Of a DNA stretch of 64,000 bases, positions 59,179 through 64,000 are shown in pieces (positions within the stretch are counted from its first letter, which is position 1; every line of letters begins with the position of its first letter). The translations under genes were made by a program, and so were the position numbers. The DNA is taken from NCBI GenBank assembly GCA_902521615.1, contig CABYSJ010000006.1, positions 16,860 through 80,859 of the forward strand, given 5' to 3'. The notes beneath the pieces were generated by a model that saw only the letters and a program-made list of their open reading frames with translations, did not search any database and was not told the origin of the DNA. Source of the stretch: an uncultured Pelagibacteraceae bacterium (lineage in GTDB: Bacteria; Pseudomonadota; Alphaproteobacteria; Pelagibacterales; Pelagibacteraceae).

Positions 59179-60244
59179 TTTTTTCAATTACTCTTAAAAA
59201 TACAGGGACTGTGAAAAGTATGAAAAGCAATCTTATTATATGGTGAAAAGCAACAAAGTCTGGGTCTAAATCAAAAGCTATTGCTATAACTGCCACCTCA
59301 TAAATTCCTCCAGGACTAAAAGATAAGATTAAAGTCAAAATATTTGTCTCAACAAAGAATGTTGCAACATAGGCTGCTGCCAAACCTAATACTACCAAAA
59401 TAGTAGTGGCCACAATACTATGAAGAGATTTATTAGCTATCTCATTAACAGTTTTTTCAGCAAATTTACAACCAACTGAAGAACCAAGAATTAGTAAACA
59501 AAAATTCACCGTTTCATCTGGTAATTTATATGAGGCTATATCTGTAATTTGCAACAAACCACTAGCAAATAATGTTCCAGATAGTAAAGCTGCAGGAATT
59601 CTAATTTTATCAAAAACAAAAATAAAAAACAAAGATGCAATTATAAGTAAAATTAAATTTAAATGATTTTGAGCTAAATAACTGAAGTCATCGTTTAATA
59701 AAATATTGTTGTCAGTATTATTAACTATAATAAATGGAATGACAGTTATTATGATGATTAATCTAATTAAGTGAGAGGTTGCAACTTGAGATAAATCTGT
59801 TTTCTCATTTTCAGCTAAGATCATTAAAGGGCCCAATGCACCAGGAGCTGCTGAAAATATTGAGGCTTTTTCACCATAACTTGCAAATTTTTGAAGGTAT
59901 TTAGCGACAACTAAAATACAAATTATTATGTAAATTAACATAATTAATGAAGTCCAAATCCAATCAAGCATTTGATTAAATAGATTTTGGTCTATGTAAT
60001 TTCCAATATGCAAACCTAAAATTATCAAGATAAAACTTAATACAATTTTAGGCATGGTAATTTTTAGGCCTGATAGGGCAGCAATTGACGTGATAATCAT
60101 AGGTCCTAAAAACCAAGCAAGAGGAATTTTAAAATAGTCAGCAATGATTGCGCTAGGAAAAGAAATTATTAAAACAGAAATAAATTTAATTGAAAATACT
60201 TGTTTTGCATTTTCAAGATAAGATTTGATTTGATGATTAATCAT
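59168..60244 (-). CDS. AbrB family (YbbC-like/ammonia monooxygenase-related) membrane protein
   Basis: LAWFLGPMIITSIAALSGLKI, FSAAPGALGPLMILAE, FSPGGIYEVAVIAIAFDLDPDFVAFHHIIRL. Confidence 0.8.
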   Translation of the reverse strand: MINHQIKSYLENAKQVFSIKFISVLIISFPSAIIADYFKIPLAWFLGPMIITSIAALSGLKITMPKIVLSFILIILGLHIGNYIDQNLFNQMLDWIWTSLIMLIYIIICILVVAKYLQKFASYGEKASIFSAAPGALGPLMILAENEKTDLSQVATSHLIRLIIIITVIPFIIVNNTDNNILLNDDFSYLAQNHLNLILLIIASLFFIFVFDKIRIPAALLSGTLFASGLLQITDIASYKLPDETVNFCLLILGSSVGCKFAEKTVNEIANKSLHSIVATTILVVLGLAAAYVATFFVETNILTLILSFSPGGIYEVAVIAIAFDLDPDFVAFHHIIRLLFILFTVPVFLRVIEKIKK

Positions 60245-60467
60245 TTATTAAGCTTCTATCATCAACTTTTTAAAAGATAAGAAAAAAGAAATTAGAAACT
60301 AGTGAATAAAGTGAAACTTTAATCTATAAAAAAAATTAAATATCACAATTGTTTAATATTTTTTTTATTAAATCAGCTTCAATTATAAGTTGTGTTACTT
60401 AATTACAGGTTGAATAAATATTAAGACTATAATTAACTACATTTTTTAAATTAGAGAGGGATAAATA

Positions 60468-61448
60468 ATGAAAAACTTAAAAAAAATAGTTTCAGTATTA
60501 TTCTCAGCAATCCTATTATTCTCAGCAACAACTACAAGTTCGATAGCAATTGACAAATTGCACTTTGTAATTGGTGGTGGTGCTGGTGGTGGTTGGGATG
60601 GAACTGCTAGAGGTACTGGAGAAGCTTTAACAAAAGCTGGAATGTTAAGTAGTGCATCATTTGAAAATATGTCAGGTGGTGGTGGTGGTAAAGCGTTAGC
60701 TTACATGATTAATACTAAACCTGCTAATACAGTTTTAGTTCAATCAACACCATTAGTATTAAGATCAATTACTAGACACAAAGGTTACGTAAAAGGTAGC
60801 GGAACTTTATCTTATAAAGATGTTGTGCCAATCGCTGGTGTAATTGGTGATTATGGTGCTATCGCAGTTGCAAAAAGTTCATCTTTTAAAAACTTTAAAG
60901 ATGTAGTTGATGCTTATAAAAAAGATCCAAATTCAGTTAAAATGGCTGGAGGATCAGTAAGAGGAAGTATGGACCATTTAATTGGTGCTTTAGCTTTCCA
61001 AGCTGCAGGCGCAGATCCAAATGCTGTTCAATACATTCCTTATGATGCTGGTGGAAAAGCTTTGGCTGGACTTTTATCTGGAGAAACTCAAATCATTTCA
61101 ACTGGTTTAGGTGAATTGATGGGTGCAAGAGACCAAGTGAGAATTATTGGTATTACTGCTCCTTCGAGAGTTTCTGATGCACCAGATGCACCAACTCTTA
61201 AAGAACAAGGATATGATGTGCAATTCGTAAACTGGAGAGGTTTCTTTGGGCCTCCAGGTATGAGCAATGCTGATAGATCAGCTATTGCAAAAATGCTTGG
61301 CGATGTACAAAAAACTCCTGAATGGGAAACTGTCAGAGCAAGAAATGCTTGGGTTAATATTTATAATCCAGAAGGTAAGTTTGTTTCTTTCTTAGAAAAA
61401 CAAACTCAAGAAATGACAGCTCTTATGAAAAAACTAGGAGTTATATAA
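60468..61448 (+). CDS. tctC: Tripartite tricarboxylate transporter substrate-binding protein
   Basis: Signal peptide; LHFVIGGGAGGGWDGTARGTGEAL, WRGFFGPPGMSNADRSAIAKML. Confidence 0.9.
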   Translation: MKNLKKIVSVLFSAILLFSATTTSSIAIDKLHFVIGGGAGGGWDGTARGTGEALTKAGMLSSASFENMSGGGGGKALAYMINTKPANTVLVQSTPLVLRSITRHKGYVKGSGTLSYKDVVPIAGVIGDYGAIAVAKSSSFKNFKDVVDAYKKDPNSVKMAGGSVRGSMDHLIGALAFQAAGADPNAVQYIPYDAGGKALAGLLSGETQIISTGLGELMGARDQVRIIGITAPSRVSDAPDAPTLKEQGYDVQFVNWRGFFGPPGMSNADRSAIAKMLGDVQKTPEWETVRARNAWVNIYNPEGKFVSFLEKQTQEMTALMKKLGVI

Positions 61449-61470
61449 TCCTTAGGATTATTTGAAATTA

Positions 61471-61523
61471 GAGCAGTGAATATAAATACTACAAAAATTA
61501 TATCACTGCTCTTTTTTATTTTT
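61471..61523 (+). terminator. Intrinsic terminator overlapping the tctB start
   Basis: GAGCAGTGA...TCACTGCTC (perfect 9-bp arms, extendable by TATAA/TTATA across a bulge) followed by TTTTTTATTTTTT. Confidence 0.8.
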
Positions 61524-61946
61524 TCAGCATTTTACTTATATACTGCTTACCAAATTCAAGTATTTGCATTTGATGAAAATGCACCATTTAATGCACGAAC
61601 ATTTCCAATTTATTTAGGTTATGCAGGATTATTTTTTTCTGGATTAAAACTTATTTTACCAGACCCAAATACTATTAAAGTTGATCATAAAAATTTAGAA
61701 TATAAAAAAACAGGTATACTTATACTTATTGCTATTATTTATGGAGCTACAATTTTAAAGGTTGGTTATTTTTTAACCACTTCATTATTTTTATTTGCTT
61801 CTTATTATTTTTTAGGAGAACGAAGATGGATTTTAATGTTTTTATTATCATTTCCATTTGTTGCTGCCTTTATGTATCTCCTACACGGTATTCTTGATAT
61901 ATATTTGAGGGATCCATTCTTACAATCAATAGGAGTCATGGGATGA
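61476..61946 (+). CDS. tctB: Tripartite tricarboxylate transporter small membrane subunit
   Basis: Four-TM small protein between tctC and tctA; GTG start inside a hairpin. Confidence 0.82.
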   Translation: MNINTTKIISLLFFIFSAFYLYTAYQIQVFAFDENAPFNARTFPIYLGYAGLFFSGLKLILPDPNTIKVDHKNLEYKKTGILILIAIIYGATILKVGYFLTTSLFLFASYYFLGERRWILMFLLSFPFVAAFMYLLHGILDIYLRDPFLQSIGVMG

Positions 61947-63442
61947 TTGAAGGAATATTAATTGGATTAACAACAGCGCTTACTTTTCAGAACATATTAA
62001 TGGTTATGGTTGGTTGTTTTTTTGGAACAATCATTGGAATGCTTCCTGGTCTTGGGCCAATGACAGCTATCGCATTGATGATACCAATTACCTATGGTTT
62101 CGATCCTGCAACAGGATTAATTTTGATGGCTGGTGTTTATTATGGAGCAGTATTTGGTGGTTCTACTTCTTCTATATTGTTAAATGCACCCGGTGTTCCT
62201 GGAACTGTTGCAACTTCATTTGATGGTTATCCTATGGCACAACAAGGTAAGGCAGGTAAGGCTTTAGCGATTGCAGCATGGAGTTCGTTTGCAGGTGGAA
62301 CATTATCTGCAATTTATTTATTATTCATGGCACCAAGTTTATCAAAAGTAAGTTTATCCTTTAGATCACCAGATTATTTTGCTTTAATGATTTTAGGTTT
62401 AACTGCAATCGCTGCTTTTTCATCTAAAGGACAATTTTTAAAAGCTATGATGATGGTAGTACTTGGCTTGATGTTAGCATCTGTTGGTCAAGATAGCTTA
62501 TCTGATATTACAAGATTTACTTTTGATAATATGAATTTAACAGATGGTATAAGTTTTGTTCTAGTCGTGATGGCAACTTTTGCAATGAGCGAAGCTCTAA
62601 CAATCATTTTAAAAAGAAATGATCCAACCAGTGCTGCTAAACAAGTTTCATTAACTGAATTAGGCTCAATTAAGATTAATAAAGAAGAACGAACAAAAAT
62701 GTATAAAACAATCCCAAGATCATCAGTAATTGGTTTTTTAATTGGTGTTTTACCTGGAGCTGGTGCAACAATTGCATCATTTTTAGCTTATGGAATGGAA
62801 CGAAATGTTGTTAGTGATGAGGAAAAAGAAAAATTTGGTAAAGGCAGTGTAAATGGTTTATCTGCACCAGAAACTGCAAACAACGCTGCTTGCTCAGGTT
62901 CTTTTGTGCCAATGCTCACTTTAGGAATTCCTGGGAGTGGAACTACAGCTGTAATGCTAGGGGCTCTTTTAGGTTTTGGGGTTCAGCCCGGTCCCAGACT
63001 TTATATGACTAATCCTGAGATTTTTTGGTCAATAATAATGTCTATGTATATTGGAATGGTAATTTTGCTGATATTAAACTTACCACTTATTCCTTACATA
63101 GCTAGAATTCTTGCTGTTCCTAAAAATTATTTAATTCCTCTTATTTTATTTTTCTCCGTCACTGGGATTTACGTAATGTCATTTAATAATTTTGATATTT
63201 ATTTAATGATTGGGATTGCTGTAGTTGCAACTTTTTTAAGATTATATGATTTTCCAATGCCACCTTTAATATTAGCTTTTGTTTTAGGTGGATTGATGGA
63301 GGAAAACTTGAGACGATCTTTATTATTAAGTAATGGTTCATGGGAATTTTTATGGGACAGAACATTAACTGCATGTATCTTAGCAACTACAATTTTAATT
63401 GTAGTTTGGCATATTTACAAAACTTTTAAGAAGAAAAATTAA
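61943..63442 (+). CDS. tctA: Tripartite tricarboxylate transporter large membrane subunit
   Basis: GTIIGMLPGLGPMTAIALMIPITYGFDP, YYGAVFGGSTSSILLNAPGVPGTVATSFDGYPMAQQGKAGKAL. Confidence 0.95.
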   Translation: MIEGILIGLTTALTFQNILMVMVGCFFGTIIGMLPGLGPMTAIALMIPITYGFDPATGLILMAGVYYGAVFGGSTSSILLNAPGVPGTVATSFDGYPMAQQGKAGKALAIAAWSSFAGGTLSAIYLLFMAPSLSKVSLSFRSPDYFALMILGLTAIAAFSSKGQFLKAMMMVVLGLMLASVGQDSLSDITRFTFDNMNLTDGISFVLVVMATFAMSEALTIILKRNDPTSAAKQVSLTELGSIKINKEERTKMYKTIPRSSVIGFLIGVLPGAGATIASFLAYGMERNVVSDEEKEKFGKGSVNGLSAPETANNAACSGSFVPMLTLGIPGSGTTAVMLGALLGFGVQPGPRLYMTNPEIFWSIIMSMYIGMVILLILNLPLIPYIARILAVPKNYLIPLILFFSVTGIYVMSFNNFDIYLMIGIAVVATFLRLYDFPMPPLILAFVLGGLMEENLRRSLLLSNGSWEFLWDRTLTACILATTILIVVWHIYKTFKKKN

Positions 63443-64000
63443 GATTTAATATCTATTCGTTTTCTAATAATTTCTTTATCAAGCTTCATTTCACGATATG
63501 ACATGATTAAAACACCTAAAAATATAACACTAGCACCGATCCAAGTAAGGAGATCAGGGGTTTCACTAAAAACATAATATCCAATTAAAGAAGCAAAAAC
63601 TAAACTTAGAAACGAGTATGGTTGTGTCATACTAACATCTACTAATTTGTATGCGTGATTTATGCAAAGATGTAGCAATGTACCAAACAAACCTGCAAAA
63701 AATAGATAAATCAAAGTTTGAAAACTAGGTGTTTGCCAATAAAACAACGCAATAATGAAACTAAAAATTGTCATATACGTATATCCATAAGATAAAATCG
63801 TAATCGAACTATCATTTTTTGCGATAGTTTTTGTAATTATAATTACTATTGACCACATAAAAGACGATGCCAGTGCCATATAAACTCCAAGAGAGATTTC
63901 AATTATTCCTGGTCTTAAAATTATTAACATTCCAATAAATCCTAAAACTAGTGCAAAACTTCTATATATGTAAATTTTTTCTCCCAGAAACAAAACTGCC
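63439..64000 (-). CDS. EamA/DMT family transporter, truncated by window end
   Basis: EKIYIYRSFALVLGFIGMLIILRPG, ALASSFMWSIVIIITKTIAKNDS; frame open beyond 64000 (AVLFLGEKI). Confidence 0.85.
   Translation of the reverse strand, partial: AVLFLGEKIYIYRSFALVLGFIGMLIILRPGIIEISLGVYMALASSFMWSIVIIITKTIAKNDSSITILSYGYTYMTIFSFIIALFYWQTPSFQTLIYLFFAGLFGTLLHLCINHAYKLVDVSMTQPYSFLSLVFASLIGYYVFSETPDLLTWIGASVIFLGVLIMSYREMKLDKEIIRKRIDIKS

Overview
AT-rich 64 kb window whose gene content and style suggest a streamlined marine alphaproteobacterium (SAR11/Pelagibacter-like; this is inference). Left edge: sugar ABC permease (cut by the window), a glycoside hydrolase, then rhodanese, HpsN/HisD-like dehydrogenase, Pta-like enzyme and a BASS symporter. 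5.4-38.6 kb: a large type IV pilus locus with prepilin peptidase, four pilins, two autotransporter-like beta-helix proteins, minor pilins, PilY1, PilT, a PilM-PilN fusion, and PilO/P/Q/B/C. Embedded in the pilus locus is an apparent partner-switching system: a STAS protein, an RsbW-like kinase, a GAF-SpoIIE phosphatase and two ammonium transporter-SpoIIE phosphatase fusions. A recurrent intergenic motif, ACCCA-N3-TGA (core CCCATTTTGAT), lies upstream of the pilus operons, pilA/STAS, the HMA-Amt operon and a double-wHTH regulator, suggesting one regulon. 38.6-48.7 kb: taurine uptake and transamination (tauABC, tpa, ald) and a DMGDH/GcvT-like oxidoreductase. 48.8-54.7 kb: tRNA(CAT), purine salvage, MTA salvage (mtnP, mtnA, FucA-like aldolase) and an AdoMetDC-spermidine synthase fusion. 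The right end holds a polar amino acid ABC transporter, a PhyH dioxygenase, a GT9 glycosyltransferase, an AbrB-family protein, a TctCBA transporter and a truncated DMT transporter. Three transporter operons carry a hairpin just after the solute-binding-protein gene; one overlaps the start codon of tctB. All calls are by reading the sequence; no database search was run.
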